Positions 37,100 through 47,484 are shown, counted from the first letter of the stretch. The stretch: 58,401 nucleotides of DNA from Helicobacter sp. 12S02634-8 (GCF_002272865.1 NZ_MLAP01000011.1:1-58401); one strand, 5' to 3'. Notes: a model not told the origin generated them from the sequence alone. Translations and numbers: made by a program.

Positions 37100-38803
37100 T
37101 TAGGAGGTAGCAAACATAATCTTGACCTTGCAATCTGCGCAGCACTCTAAGGCTTTGATTTTGGCTGTGTCAGAGCCAAAGAGTGGGGTCATCATTGATT
37201 TGACTTTTTGGATAGATTTTTGTGTGGCAAATTTTTTCCCACATTCAATGCAAGCAAACAATGTATCAGAAGCCATGATTTTATCTTCAAACCAGCTTGG
37301 AGCTAGTGTGATACCTGAGAGCTCTAGGCTGATAGCATTTTCAGGGCAAGAATCGACACAATACCCACAAGTCGTGCAAGCAGAAGCATCAAAACGCAAG
37401 GAAAGATCACTTGCCACAGCTTTCAAGCTCCCCACATTGCACGCACCCACGCAGCTCATGCATAAAGTGCAAGCAGCACTATTAATAGCTATTTGCCCAT
37501 AGCGGACAAGCTCTTTGCTCTGGCCACTGGGGACTTGCCCGTAGTGATGGTCTTTGATAGCAAAACGCAGGCGTTCAGAGAAATGCTTTCTTTTGTATTC
37601 ATTTGCCCCTAAAGGATAGCTATAGGAGGCAATGGGCTCTAGGCGTTGCATAGAGTCTGTGAGTTCTTGGGGTGTTTGGGCGATATAAAAGCCTGTTTTT
37701 TGATAGATATTGTGATAAATATCATTGATGAGCTTGCTTGCTTCAAGCACAGGGGGTATGAGATTTTTAGCATAATACACACAAGAATGCCCGCTCTCTT
37801 GGAGCAAGGCTAGGATATGGGCTTCTGAGAGGAGATTGCTTGTGCTGATGATAAGAGGGGCTATATGGTCTGGTATAGGGAAATCTTTTAAATCTTGCAA
37901 AAAGGGCAGGGCGATGAGGAGGATCGGTGTGTTTTTGTAATGGGCGAGTGTTGCATTGAGGGCTTGCATACTCAAAGAGCTATCTTCCATCGAGCCACTA
38001 GGGCATACACTCACGCACGCCCCACAGCCGATACAATCAATATCTGAAAAGACCAACTCCATCAAATGATTATTTTTACTCACGCCCAGTGTGGGGCAGA
38101 CATTAGCACATTTATGGCAGTAGCCCTCACCTTTTTTATTGGCTCTGCGATGGTGGTATTGGCAGTTTTGGCTATCATAAGTGATAAAGCTCTGATAATG
38201 ATAAGTCCCCACGCGCCCATCAAGCACGCCCATCAGCGCATATTCATCTTCAAAATTCCCCGCATTTTCTATCCCTGCAAATGACTCCAAATATGTATCT
38301 TCATAAAAAATCACCCCTTGGGCAAAGGACACTTTGAGTATTTCAGCATTGGTGCGGACTTGGGCTTCAAACGCCCCCATATGCCCGTGGATAGAAACAA
38401 TATCTTCAGGGTGCAGCAAGCCCACTTCATAGCGCATATTTTCCCAACCCCGCACAAACTCCAAAAACGCCTTTGCCTCTTGATTATCCCCGATAATTAG
38501 CAAGCTTGGGGCAACAGGAGTGCTAAAATCTTTTTGAGTGCTGTGTTCGTATTGATTTAGGCGTGCAAAATATAGGCGCTTGAGATTTTGTGCGATGGTT
38601 GCTTGTGTGTGATGGGATTTGGAGGCATTGCTGAGATACCAATCGATTTCTGGGGCATAGACATCGCAGTTTTGGGGGTGGTTGGATATGAGTGCGTAAG
38701 TATCAGGATTTGGCAAGATAGTCAGCCAATCTTGTGTCAGGTCTTTGAGGGAGGTGAGTGCATTGTCTTGTGTGATGAGTGAAAAGTCATAAAAATCCAT
38801 CAT
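37100..38803 (-). CDS. Multi-cluster 4Fe-4S ferredoxin-type protein of the formate dehydrogenase locus
   Basis: 567 residues. Four CxxCxxCxxxC-like clusters: around C229-C236 (CHKCANVCP), C257-C267 (CIGCGACVSVCP), C445-C455 (CTLCMSCVGAC) and C476-C486 (CTTCGYCVDSCPE), plus C-terminal zinc-like pairs (CIECGKKF, CCADCK). The middle segment (about 290-360) resembles hydrogenase-delta-type domains. No signal peptide, so cytoplasmic. It is the last gene of the fdh run, 21 bp after fdhD. A likely electron carrier or maturation factor for FDH; exact partner unknown. Confidence 0.8.
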   Translation of the reverse strand: MMDFYDFSLITQDNALTSLKDLTQDWLTILPNPDTYALISNHPQNCDVYAPEIDWYLSNASKSHHTQATIAQNLKRLYFARLNQYEHSTQKDFSTPVAPSLLIIGDNQEAKAFLEFVRGWENMRYEVGLLHPEDIVSIHGHMGAFEAQVRTNAEILKVSFAQGVIFYEDTYLESFAGIENAGNFEDEYALMGVLDGRVGTYHYQSFITYDSQNCQYHHRRANKKGEGYCHKCANVCPTLGVSKNNHLMELVFSDIDCIGCGACVSVCPSGSMEDSSLSMQALNATLAHYKNTPILLIALPFLQDLKDFPIPDHIAPLIISTSNLLSEAHILALLQESGHSCVYYAKNLIPPVLEASKLINDIYHNIYQKTGFYIAQTPQELTDSMQRLEPIASYSYPLGANEYKRKHFSERLRFAIKDHHYGQVPSGQSKELVRYGQIAINSAACTLCMSCVGACNVGSLKAVASDLSLRFDASACTTCGYCVDSCPENAISLELSGITLAPSWFEDKIMASDTLFACIECGKKFATQKSIQKVKSMMTPLFGSDTAKIKALECCADCKVKIMFATS

Positions 38804-38824
38804 AGTGCCTTTGTTGATAGGGTC

Positions 38825-39682
38825 TTATCTGCTAGTGAGGTAGCAAGAATCAGTGGTATGGGCTGCTTTTTGGGTATGGGTTTGGTCTAGGAGTATCCGA
38901 GATGGGTGGGTGTAGATATTGCATTTATCATTTCTAGCAAAGCCAATGAGCGTGATACCTAGCATTTGAGCTGTTTTGATCCCTAGTTGTGTGACTGCAG
39001 CTCGTGAAATCAAAATCGCAATATCGTGCATTGCTGCTTTGATTACCATCTCCATCGAAAGCCGCCCACTCACAAACAAAACTGCTTGCGTGGTGTCTTT
39101 TCTTGCAAGTCTTGCTTTACCCATGACCTTGTCGATTGCATTGTGTCGCCCGATATCTTGTGCGTGGATACTTGTGCCATCAAGAAAATGGAGAACAGCT
39201 TGATGCACACAACCTGTTGTATGGAACAATAAATTCCCCACTTCAAAGCTCTCTAAAAGCTCCCAGACCCAGCCAATGGGGATTTGCATTTGTGTTGCGA
39301 TAAATTTTTCAATGATTTTTCCCTCAAAATTCCCTGTCACACCCACGCAGCACCCTGAAGTCAGAGTCTTTTCGTGGTAGAGATTTTGGAGATGTTCGGG
39401 ATTGATTTTTGCATCAACATACACGCTCAGACCATCAGGGGCAATGGAGATATTTTTGACATCATCAATCGATTCTATCACCCCCTCACTGAGTAAAAAT
39501 CCTATGGCGTGGGCGTCTTGGTCTTTAGGGATACTCATTGTTGCAATGATTTTGCTCCCATTGAGATATAAGGCAATGCGCTCTTCTGCGATGATAGTAT
39601 CTTCTTGATAGACCCCTTGATTACTTGCTTTTTCTACGAGCACATAAGGAATAGTCTGTGTGAAGGGTTGCTTATCGCCCAC
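38825..39682 (-). CDS. fdhD: Formate dehydrogenase accessory sulfurtransferase FdhD
   Basis: 285 residues. FdhD features: EERIALYLNGSKIIATM near the start, LLSEGVI, the Cys loop LTSGCCVGVTGN, and TTGCVHQAVLHF, DIGRHNAIDKVMG and LFVSGRLSMEM blocks. It transfers sulfur to the molybdenum or tungsten bis-MGD cofactor. The loop has adjacent Cys rather than CxxC, as in some other epsilonproteobacteria. GTG start (GTGGGCGATAAG) overlaps the fdhC stop by 11 bp. Confidence 0.93.
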   Translation of the reverse strand: MGDKQPFTQTIPYVLVEKASNQGVYQEDTIIAEERIALYLNGSKIIATMSIPKDQDAHAIGFLLSEGVIESIDDVKNISIAPDGLSVYVDAKINPEHLQNLYHEKTLTSGCCVGVTGNFEGKIIEKFIATQMQIPIGWVWELLESFEVGNLLFHTTGCVHQAVLHFLDGTSIHAQDIGRHNAIDKVMGKARLARKDTTQAVLFVSGRLSMEMVIKAAMHDIAILISRAAVTQLGIKTAQMLGITLIGFARNDKCNIYTHPSRILLDQTHTQKAAHTTDSCYLTSR

Positions 39683-40670
39683 AGCTAAGCTCTCTGTAGT
39701 AATACCCGTGCATGATTGCTAATTCTTCTTCGCCCATATTGCCATCAAGTATCGACTCCAAAGCCCCCTCAATCGCAAATACAGCCATATAAATATGCGT
39801 AATCAGCATTGCAATCACCACAAATCCTAAGGTATTATGCACAATCGCATTGAGTCTTAAAAAGTTAATATCTCCCCACAAAAAGTGCATGATTAAGCCA
39901 CTCCCAGCCATCACAAGCCCGCCGATTGTTGCAATCCAAAACCATATTTTTTGTCCAGCATTGAATTTCCCCGCAGGCACGGGCACATTTTCTTTGGAGA
40001 GATACCCGCCCATGATCTTAAACCACTCCAAATCATAGAGCTTGAATAATGAGGGCTTCACCCACATGAAAAACATCGCTATCCCAAAGACTATGAATAC
40101 AAAAGTAGCAAAAAAGTGGATATTTTTTGCAATCCTAATAGGCAGCCCCCCTCCGAGCTTATCGCCAAATACCATCATCAGACCCGTGAGGACAATGACA
40201 AGAAAAGGCAGGGCTGCTCCCCAATGCACGATAATATTATAAGAAGAGAAGACTTTGATTTTTTTATCGTGGTTGAATTTTCTTTGTCCGACAAGCTTAT
40301 GGTGTCCAAAAAACGCAAGGACAACTAGCACAATCACGCCCAAAAATATGGGTGCAAAAAACTTATTTTGCAAGATAGTGAAAGCCTCGCCTAAACCTTT
40401 GAGCCCTCGGATACCTGTGATTTTTTCTCCGTGGTTAGCAATCCCCACGCCTACGCCATCCATCTGAATCACAGAGCCACCAACCACCCCTGCAGTAGGG
40501 GAATCAAGCCCCCAATTTTTAATCGCTTCAATCTGGGGCGTGCCATAGATGTGCTGATTGTAGCTAAAGTCTATGGGCTCTTGTGTGTGGGCTTGGAGCG
40601 TGTAAGCACTGAGTAAAAGACCCAAAAACAGCCAGCTCGCTTTGTGTGTGATAAATTTTAAGACTTCCAT
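39672..40670 (-). CDS. fdhC: Formate dehydrogenase cytochrome b subunit
   Basis: 332 residues. An N-terminal signal-like segment (about 10-27), then a periplasmic loop and four to five membrane helices (about 104-124, 149-170, 184-204, 243-264, 279-300). Haem-ligand histidines probably lie in YNIIVHWGAALP, IHFFATFVF, GLIMHFLWG and IAMLITHIYM. This is a FdnI/FdhC cytochrome b561 fold that hands electrons to menaquinone. AGGAG lies inside the end of fdhB. Confidence 0.93.
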   Translation of the reverse strand: MEVLKFITHKASWLFLGLLLSAYTLQAHTQEPIDFSYNQHIYGTPQIEAIKNWGLDSPTAGVVGGSVIQMDGVGVGIANHGEKITGIRGLKGLGEAFTILQNKFFAPIFLGVIVLVVLAFFGHHKLVGQRKFNHDKKIKVFSSYNIIVHWGAALPFLVIVLTGLMMVFGDKLGGGLPIRIAKNIHFFATFVFIVFGIAMFFMWVKPSLFKLYDLEWFKIMGGYLSKENVPVPAGKFNAGQKIWFWIATIGGLVMAGSGLIMHFLWGDINFLRLNAIVHNTLGFVVIAMLITHIYMAVFAIEGALESILDGNMGEEELAIMHGYYYRELSCGR

Positions 40671-40678
40671 GAGTGCTC

Positions 40679-41320
40679 CTATAATGTGTCCCCATAAGCC
40701 TTGCTCCAGGTGTAGGGAGTTTGAGGCGTGGGGTTTCCACGATTGAGTGCTCGAGTCCTGATAATGGCACTGACTTCTTTGGAGCTTCCTGCTAAGAGTG
40801 CTTTAGTTGAGCACATCGCTGCACAAGCAGGCACTTTCCCCTCAGCAATTCTATTTTGTCCATAGAGATCAAACTCTTTTTGACTATGTGTGGGGGCAGG
40901 GCCTCCTGCACAAAAGGTGCATTTATCCATCGAGCCCCGAGAGCCAAAGACATCATTTGTGGGGAATTGGGGCGCACCAAAAGGGCAGGCATACAAGCAA
41001 TATCCACAGCCGATACAAGTTTCTTTGTTGTGTAAGACAATTCCATCAGCGCGGATATAAAAGCAATCGACAGGGCAGACTTTCGCACAAGGAGCGTCTG
41101 CGCAATGCATGCAAGCAATCGAGATAGATTTTTCTTGACCGACAATGCCTTCATTGAGTGTGACAACTCTACGGCGGGATACGCCTACAGGGAGGTGATG
41201 GGCTTCTTTGCACGCTACATCGCAGCCGTGGCAGTCGATACAGCGATTGTCATCGCAATAAAATTTAATGCGGGAGTGGTCTTGGATTTGGAATCCTCCC
41301 GTGGTATTGGTGTTGCTCAT
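40679..41320 (-). CDS. fdhB: Formate dehydrogenase iron-sulfur subunit
   Basis: 213 residues. Four 4Fe-4S binding groups in ferredoxin order: CIDCHGCDVACKEAHHLP, CMHCADAPCAKVCPVDCF, CIGCGYCLYACPFGAPQFP and CTFCAGG with a later CAAMC. It carries electrons from the catalytic subunit to the cytochrome. AAGGAG precedes the ATG. 9 bp after fdhA. Tat-exported with FdhA by hitchhiking, as is known in the family. Confidence 0.95.
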   Translation of the reverse strand: MSNTNTTGGFQIQDHSRIKFYCDDNRCIDCHGCDVACKEAHHLPVGVSRRRVVTLNEGIVGQEKSISIACMHCADAPCAKVCPVDCFYIRADGIVLHNKETCIGCGYCLYACPFGAPQFPTNDVFGSRGSMDKCTFCAGGPAPTHSQKEFDLYGQNRIAEGKVPACAAMCSTKALLAGSSKEVSAIIRTRALNRGNPTPQTPYTWSKAYGDTL

Positions 41321-41329
41321 AATAACTCC

Positions 41330-44149
41330 TTAGGCTTTTTCGATACGGCACAGACCGCATTTAGTTTCAGGGCAAGCAGTGTTGTAATCAAAGCCATAGC
41401 TTGTTACCATTGAAGCACACTCGCCAATCGCATAGGGTTTTGTCCCCTCTGGATAGCGATCAAGCAGGCTTTTGCCTACATACACACCTGAGAAATTCTG
41501 GGGCAAGAACACATCATTTTCGCCCACACGATAAGAGTGCTTGGCTTTGACAAGGATTTTAGTCCCACTTGTCCCATGCACCCAAACAGCATCGCCATCA
41601 TTGATACCCAGACTAAAGGCAGTGTTGGGGTGGATCTCGACAAACATATCGTGGTAGATTTCTGCGAGATATTTCGCACTCCGTGTTTCAGTCCCTGTTC
41701 CCATATGTGCGACAAGTCTGCCTGTGAGCATATTGAGTGGGTAGTCTTTTTTCCAATCGTGCTCTTTTTGGCGTGAAATGTATTTGAGGTTTGCCCTGAA
41801 ATTATCCTTTTTGTCTGGGAAGCTTGGATATTTGTCTATCAAGTCAGGGCGATAAGTATGCAAGGGCTCTCTGTGTATAGGGATTTTGTCATACCAATTC
41901 CATACGACCATTCTTGCCTTGCCATTGCCATAAGGGCATATGCCTGCTTGGAGTGCCTTTTCTACCAAGATATTTGTTGTGCCCGTGGAGAAAGAAGTGC
42001 CTTTGACGGCTTGTTTTTCTGCAGGAGTTAGCTTGATATTTAGGACTTTTTCGATATTTTCTGCTGTGATAGCAGGGTGTCCAGCGATTTTGGCATTAGG
42101 GAGCTTTTTGGGTGAGAGCATATCTGTGCCATCAGGCGCTCGCACTCCCCAATTCACTCTAAAGCCCATACCCCCTTGCATGACAGGGATTGTGTCATTA
42201 TACATCACAGGTGTGCCAGGGTGTTTTTCGCTCCAGCAAGGCCAAGGGAGTCCATAGTATTGATCTTTCACTACGCCCATACCTGCTAGAGTTACTTTGT
42301 CAAACATATGCCAATTATCGCAATGCTCCTTCAAGCGCTTTGCACTCATGCCTTGCAAGCCTATACTGCGTATGCTTTGAGCCATTTCAGTTGTCGCATC
42401 ATCGGGCCAAATAAATTCTTTGCGCCCCTCTTTTTGAGCGATCGCATACAACGAGCGTTGGAATTCTTCTTTAAAGCCCAATCTAGAGGCAAGGTCAAAT
42501 AAAATCTCGTGGTCTTCTCTGCACTCAAACATCGGTTTCATCACTTGGTAACGCCATTGATAAGCGCGATTGGTCGCAGCCACTGAACCACTAGACTCCA
42601 TCTGCGAAGCTGCAGGGAGCAAGAAAAGATTATCTTTTCTATCTGTGATGACAGCAACATCATTGACATAAGGATCGATAAAGACGACCAAATCCATTTT
42701 ATCAAGCGCAGCCTTTGTTTTATCGAGCAATGAAGTTGTCGAGATACCATTACCGATGACTACAAGGGCTTTGATGGGTGTGTTGTTATTGTTGGCAAAG
42801 TTTTGCTCATCCAGCACGCCAAACCTCCAAGTAGAGAGGGCATAGCCTGTTTTTTCCATCATTTCTTTTGAAGAAAATCGCCCTGCCATCCACTCATAAT
42901 CCACTTTCCAATGTTGGCAAAAATGCCGCCATGAACCCTCGCTAAGCCCATAGTATCCAGGGAGGGAGTCAGAGAGATTACCCATATCAGAAGCACCTTG
43001 AACATTGTCGTGTCCTCTTAAGATATTCACGCCCCCACCATTTTTGCCGATGTTGCCTAAGATGAGCTGCAAAATCGGCATGATACGCGTGTTGTTTGTG
43101 CCCACTGTGTGTTGGGTCAGCCCTTGATTCCATATCAATGCAGCAGGTTTGGCCTTTGCCATCTCTGTCGTGATTTTTTTGATTGTTTCTGCAGGGATAC
43201 CTGTGATATCTTCGACCACATCTAAAGGATATTTTTGCGCCTCTTTGAATACCTCTTCATAGCCATACACTCTATCTTTGAGATATTTTTCATCATAGAG
43301 TTTATGGGCGACTATGTAGTTGATCATTCCATAAACTAAGGCCACATCAGTCCCACTGCGGATACGCACAAATTCATCGGCCTTAGCTGCAGTCTTGCTA
43401 AAATGGGGATCGACACACACGATATGCGCGCCTTTTTCTTTCGCCCTTAAGATATGGACCATACCCACAGGGTGATTGACAGCAGGGTTTGCCCCAATGA
43501 TGAGAATAAATCGAGAAAATTGCATATCGCCTAGATGGTTAGTCATGCCACCATACCCAAATGTATTCGCCACACCGGCGACTGTAGGGCTGTGTCAGAT
43601 TCTAGCTTGATGGTCGATATTGTTTGTCCCAAAAAAGGCAGCAAATTTACGGATATAGTAGCTTTGCTCGTTGCTTACTTTTGCTGAACCGATAAACATC
43701 ACGCTATCAGGGCCATATTTTGAACGGATATCTTGGAGGCTTGAGGCGACTTTTCCCATCGCACTATCCCAATCTGTGCGCACCCATTGGCCATTGATTT
43801 TTTCGATGGGGTATCGCAAGCGCGTTTGGCTTCTAGCGCGATCGATCATATCAGCGCCTTTGCAGCAATGCCCACCTTGAGAGATGGGGTGGTCTTGAGC
43901 GACTTCTTGTCTGACCCATACGCCATCTTTGACTTCAGCGATGATACCACAGCCCACAGAGCAGTGTGTGCAGATTGTTTTGATTTTTTGTGAGCCAGGG
44001 TAGGCTTGAGAAAGCTCACTCCCTGAGGCCTTTTTGAGTATTTCTTTGCTCTCACTCCCTAGTGCTTGAGAGATCCCCACAGCACCAGCTAGAGCAGACA
44101 TTTTCAAGAACGCACGCCGATTTTTGGCTTTGGTGTTGATTGTGTCCAT
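41330..44149 (-). CDS. fdhA: Selenocysteine formate dehydrogenase catalytic subunit
   Basis: 939 residues when the UGA at 43595-43597 is read as selenocysteine (residue 185). Context: HQARI-U-HSPTVAGVANTFGYG, matching E. coli FdnG (NQARV-U-HGPTVASLAPTFG). The Tat signal (NRRAFLKMSALAG) is at the N-terminus, then the 4Fe-4S motif CTHCSVGCGI. The C-terminal part is the molybdopterin dinucleotide-binding domain. Ordinary ORF calling splits it into 184 and 747 residues. A bSECIS-like hairpin follows the UGA. Makes CO2 from formate in the periplasm. AAGGAAA before the ATG. Confidence 0.97.
43568..43597 (-). promoter_or_regulatory. Bacterial SECIS-like hairpin after the fdhA UGA
   Basis: On the coding strand the UGA is followed, 14 bases later, by a short stem CGCC / GGCG with a five-base loop GGTGT (apical GU/GG), with a likely lower stem. 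That spacing and apical loop match bSECIS elements bound by SelB. The region also codes for conserved FdhA residues, so it is under two constraints. Confidence 0.75.
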
Positions 44150-44173
44150 TTTTTTCCTTTTTGTTGAATTAAG

Positions 44174-44386
44174 TTACTTAGCTACAGAATAATATTCTTT
44201 CCAATACTTTGTATCCCCTTGATAGAGCACCTCTTCTTTGTTGGATTTCCCTCTGATGACACCTTCTTGCTTGACTTCTTCTTTTGAGCACGCAGAGATA
44301 GCAAGCCCTCCGATTGCAGCTAAAGCACCTGCTTTTGTGGTTGTCTTGAGGAATTGACGGCGAGAATTGTTTTGTTTATCTTGCAT
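44174..44386 (-). CDS. Small Tat-exported formate dehydrogenase-linked protein (FdhM-like)
   Basis: 70 residues. Tat signal SRRQFLKTTTKAGALAAIGG followed by a lipobox-like or cut site (ISAC). Mature part is about 40 charged residues ending YQGDTKYWKEYYSVAK. Small Tat proteins of this type precede fdhA in Campylobacter (FdhM). Likely helps assembly or export of FdhA. Function is from context. Confidence 0.8.
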   Translation of the reverse strand: MQDKQNNSRRQFLKTTTKAGALAAIGGLAISACSKEEVKQEGVIRGKSNKEEVLYQGDTKYWKEYYSVAK

Positions 44387-44415
44387 AGATGATCCTCTTT
44401 AGTGGTTAGTTTGGG

Positions 44416-44461
44416 CTGACCCCGCAAAAAGATTATGGTCGTAATCTCTTTGCGGGGTCAG
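44416..44461 (-). other. Long stable hairpin between fdhN and fdhM
   Basis: A perfect 13-bp stem CTGACCCCGCAAA / TTTGCGGGGTCAG (44416-44428 with 44449-44461), with an extra GATTA/TAATC inside. It overlaps the fdhN stop codon. There is no T run after it, so it is more likely an mRNA processing or stability element, or an attenuator, than a simple terminator. Confidence 0.75.
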
Positions 44462-45111
44462 GGAACCAATATACTTTCTTCTAAACGCAAAAACCCCTCT
44501 AAAATACGATTGACACAAGCATACAAAGGGCAATCCACCCTTGAAGCAATCGCCTTGCATACGCCATCTTGCATTGGGTAGATACAAGTAGCAAAAAGCT
44601 CTTTAGCTAAAGCCAATTCTCCATTTTCCAAAAAATGCCGCATGGCTACAAACAAAAACCCTAGATTTTCTTCACTTTCTTTGATGCGCTTGGTGTTGAG
44701 ATAGCACTGCCCTTTTTTGATGATCGATTTTGCCCTCACTAAGCTCTCACCTCCAATGCAGTCTTCTAGGTAGTGTGAGAGATACAGATATACTGGTGCT
44801 TGATCTCCTTTGCCAAAGGGCAGGGTGAAAAGTGCGCTGAATTCTGTGATAAAAGAGTGCAGACCACTGGTTTCTAGCTCATTTTGGAGTGTGCTGAAAT
44901 CTTGGGTATCTTGGGGATTGAGTGCGAATTCTTTGAGAATTTGGATTTGTTTTTTGAGAAGTTCTTGACGATTTTTGAGCAGTTCAAACAAAAACAATCC
45001 ACTGAAAAAATCATAATACAAAACCCTTGCTTGCGTGATTGTATCTGTAGTTTGTCGCAGCGTTTGGATTTGCATTGTGTCATCTTTAGTTTGGATTGTT
45101 TGGAAATGCAC
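44458..45111 (-). CDS. TorD/DmsD-family chaperone (FdhN-like)
   Basis: 217 residues, all helical, with the TorD-family shape: ARVLYYDFFSGLFLFELLKN near residue 30, then LPFGKGDQAPVYLYLSHYLE ('P.yeS' region) and a C-terminal helix pair. These proteins bind the Tat signal of a molybdoenzyme and load cofactor. Position, first in the run before FdhM-FdhA, matches Campylobacter fdhN. An intergenic space of about 180 bp separates it from cadA and should hold the operon promoter. Confidence 0.78.
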   Translation of the reverse strand: MHFQTIQTKDDTMQIQTLRQTTDTITQARVLYYDFFSGLFLFELLKNRQELLKKQIQILKEFALNPQDTQDFSTLQNELETSGLHSFITEFSALFTLPFGKGDQAPVYLYLSHYLEDCIGGESLVRAKSIIKKGQCYLNTKRIKESEENLGFLFVAMRHFLENGELALAKELFATCIYPMQDGVCKAIASRVDCPLYACVNRILEGFLRLEESILVP

Positions 45112-45295
45112 AAAAACCTTGGAGTTATTTTGCCATTAAAGTCCGAAAAATTTTATGAGTATTTATCATTTATTTAAAATCTTGATAAAAATGAGTAATT
45201 TTGATACATAAAATCACTACAAATCACTATTTTCTTTGAGTTTCCAAAATAGACTATATAGTGGATTATAAATGAGAATAGTATAGACAGATTTT

Positions 45296-47341
45296 CTATA
45301 CACGCATGGCACGCATGGAATTAGCCAGCGCAATGAGTGCTACACCCACATCACCAAAGACTGCTTCCCAGAGTGTCGCTAGTCCAAAAAGCCCTAAGAT
45401 GATAAAGACAATTTTAATCCCTAGGGCAAATAAGATATTTTGCCAGATGATTTTTTTAGTCTTTTTGGCGATTTTGAACGCCTTGGCTATGGAGGTGATG
45501 GAATTATTAGTGATGATAATATCAGCACTTTCTTTGCTCACATCACTCGCCCCACCCATACTAATCCCTGCATCAGCGCTTGCAAGCGTGGGCGCATCGT
45601 TGATACCATCGCCAATAAAGACCGTTTTGCCTGTATGGGAATTTTTGAATATTTCAAATTTTTCAACCTTTTCTTCGGGCAAGAGATTGGCTTCATACTC
45701 ACAATCTAATATCTTAGCGATTTTTTTTGTCGCATAAGCATTGTCCCCACTTAAAATACAGATATTTTCAATCCCCAATTCTTTGAGTGCGCTAATCCCT
45801 TCTTTGGCATCGTCTTTGATTTCATCAGAGATGATGATATGCCCGATATACTTGCCATTTGCCCCGATATGCACCACCGTGCCCTCGATATCGCATTGAT
45901 TGTGCGGGATTTGGAATTTGTGTAAGATTTTGTCATTGCCTGCGATGATGACATCAGTATGGCATTTTGTCCTGACACCATAGCCACTGATTTCTTCATA
46001 ATCACCGATACTATGTGTGTGGTGGTCTTGAGAAGCGGCTTTGATGGAGGTGGCTATGGGGTGGTTGGAGAGAGTTTGGGAGCAGTTAGCAAACTGCAAG
46101 ACTTCTTCTTGTGTGTAGCCCTTTTCGGGGAATACGCCTGTGACTTTAAACACGCCTTTAGTGAGTGTGCCTGTCTTGTCAAAGGCGATATTTTTAGTTT
46201 GTGCTAAGGTTTCTAGGTTGTTGGCGCCTTTGATGAGTATGCCATTTTTGCTCGCAGCGCCAATCCCGCCAAAATACCCCAAAGGCACAGAGATAACCAA
46301 AGCGCAAGGGCAGCTCACCATCAAGACCACCAACCCGCGATAGATCCAGTCATTGTATGTGCCAAACCCTGCGAGTGGCGGGAGGATAGCGATAAAAATA
46401 GCGATAAAAAACACAATGGGCGTGTAATATCTTGCAAATAAAGTGATGAATTTTTCAGTTTGGGACTTTTTGCTCGCAGCATTTTGGACTAATTCGATGA
46501 TTTTAGCCACTGAAGATTCAGCATAGAGCTTTTCGACAGCGATTTCTAGCACGCCTGTGAGATTAAGGCTCCCACCAAGCACTTTTTTGCCTGCTTTGAC
46601 ACTCAAAGGGATAGATTCCCCTGTCAAAGCCCTCTGATCGAGCGTGCTTTCACCTTTGAGGACAACGCCATCAGTGGGGATTTTCTCCCCTGCTTTGACA
46701 ATGAGAATATCATTGATTTTTAGTTGCTGGGGCGTGGTCTGTGTGATGGTATCGCCTTGCTTGATATAAGCGATATTAGGGGCTACATCTAAGAGGGCTT
46801 TGATCGAGCTTTTAGAGCGCGTTACAGCCAAGTCTTGCAAAAACTCTCCCACAGCAAAAAACACCATCACCGATACGGCCTCTTCATATGCTCCGATGAA
46901 AAAGGCTGCAATTGTGGCTGCTAACATCAAGACATTTTCATCAAAGACTTGCCCTTTTTTGAAATTATGATACGCACCTAAAAAGACCTCTTTCCCTGAA
47001 AACAGATACACACAAGCAAGCAAGACATACGCCCCTATGTGTAAGCTATGGTTTTGTGTGAAATGCAGCACGCCCAAAGAGGCAAAAAACACAATCACAA
47101 CACTGATGATGGGATAAAAACTGACTTGTTCTTGTTTGGATTCTTCGTGAGTGAGGTTAATTTTTGGTTCAATTTCTTTGAGCTTTTCTTGCACCTTTGA
47201 AAAATCTGTCGTGTCTAAAAGCATTGTGTTGGTGTTAAAAGAAACTTCGATATGTTGGACACAAGGGAGTTTTTTGAGTTCATATTCGATTTTTTCAGCG
47301 CAAGCGACGCAGTCCATATTGTGTAAGTGATATTTTTGCAT
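45296..47341 (-). CDS. cadA: Heavy-metal P-type ATPase (cadmium/zinc/cobalt export)
   Basis: 681 residues. An N-terminal HMA domain with C11-x-x-C14 ([11 protein letters not shown]), then eight predicted helices. CPC at 344-346 ([17 protein letters not shown]), phosphorylated Asp388 in DKTGTLT, TGES, and [20 protein letters not shown]. It belongs to the ZntA/CadA group that exports Cd, Zn and Co; in H. pylori CadA sits next to comM, as here. A Fur-box-like palindrome overlaps its promoter. A 7-bp stem-loop lies across its stop. Confidence 0.93.
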   Translation of the reverse strand: MQKYHLHNMDCVACAEKIEYELKKLPCVQHIEVSFNTNTMLLDTTDFSKVQEKLKEIEPKINLTHEESKQEQVSFYPIISVVIVFFASLGVLHFTQNHSLHIGAYVLLACVYLFSGKEVFLGAYHNFKKGQVFDENVLMLAATIAAFFIGAYEEAVSVMVFFAVGEFLQDLAVTRSKSSIKALLDVAPNIAYIKQGDTITQTTPQQLKINDILIVKAGEKIPTDGVVLKGESTLDQRALTGESIPLSVKAGKKVLGGSLNLTGVLEIAVEKLYAESSVAKIIELVQNAASKKSQTEKFITLFARYYTPIVFFIAIFIAILPPLAGFGTYNDWIYRGLVVLMVSCPCALVISVPLGYFGGIGAASKNGILIKGANNLETLAQTKNIAFDKTGTLTKGVFKVTGVFPEKGYTQEEVLQFANCSQTLSNHPIATSIKAASQDHHTHSIGDYEEISGYGVRTKCHTDVIIAGNDKILHKFQIPHNQCDIEGTVVHIGANGKYIGHIIISDEIKDDAKEGISALKELGIENICILSGDNAYATKKIAKILDCEYEANLLPEEKVEKFEIFKNSHTGKTVFIGDGINDAPTLASADAGISMGGASDVSKESADIIITNNSITSIAKAFKIAKKTKKIIWQNILFALGIKIVFIILGLFGLATLWEAVFGDVGVALIALANSMRAMRV

Positions 47342-47354
47342 TTTGACCCCAAGA

Positions 47355-47373
47355 AATGATAATTATTATTATA
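47355..47373 (-). promoter_or_regulatory. Fur-box-like palindrome with -10 element, upstream of cadA
   Basis: ATAATAATAATTATCATT on the minus strand fits an AT-rich Fur/Zur-type box (TAATAAT.ATTATTA pattern), and TATAAT lies within it. Only 14 bp separate it from the cadA start. It could bind Fur, Zur or another metal regulator. Weak evidence by eye only. Confidence 0.45.
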
Positions 47374-47484
47374 TGACAGAAAACTCGCAACAATCTAGCA
47401 CAAACTTGATTAAATATTTATAAATCGCTATAGCAAATCTCCACTCAAAACAAGCCCCCTAGAAATGCCATCTGTAGGAGATTC

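Noticed and set aside
41330-44149. Reading fdhA as two genes or a nonsense mutant
   Set aside because: The UGA is at the known selenocysteine position and is followed by a SECIS-like hairpin.
45253-45301. Palindromes ACTATATAGT and GTATAGA/TCTATAC at the end of cadA
   Set aside because: They resemble the prp operator slightly but lie at a 3' end; AT-rich palindromes this short arise by chance.
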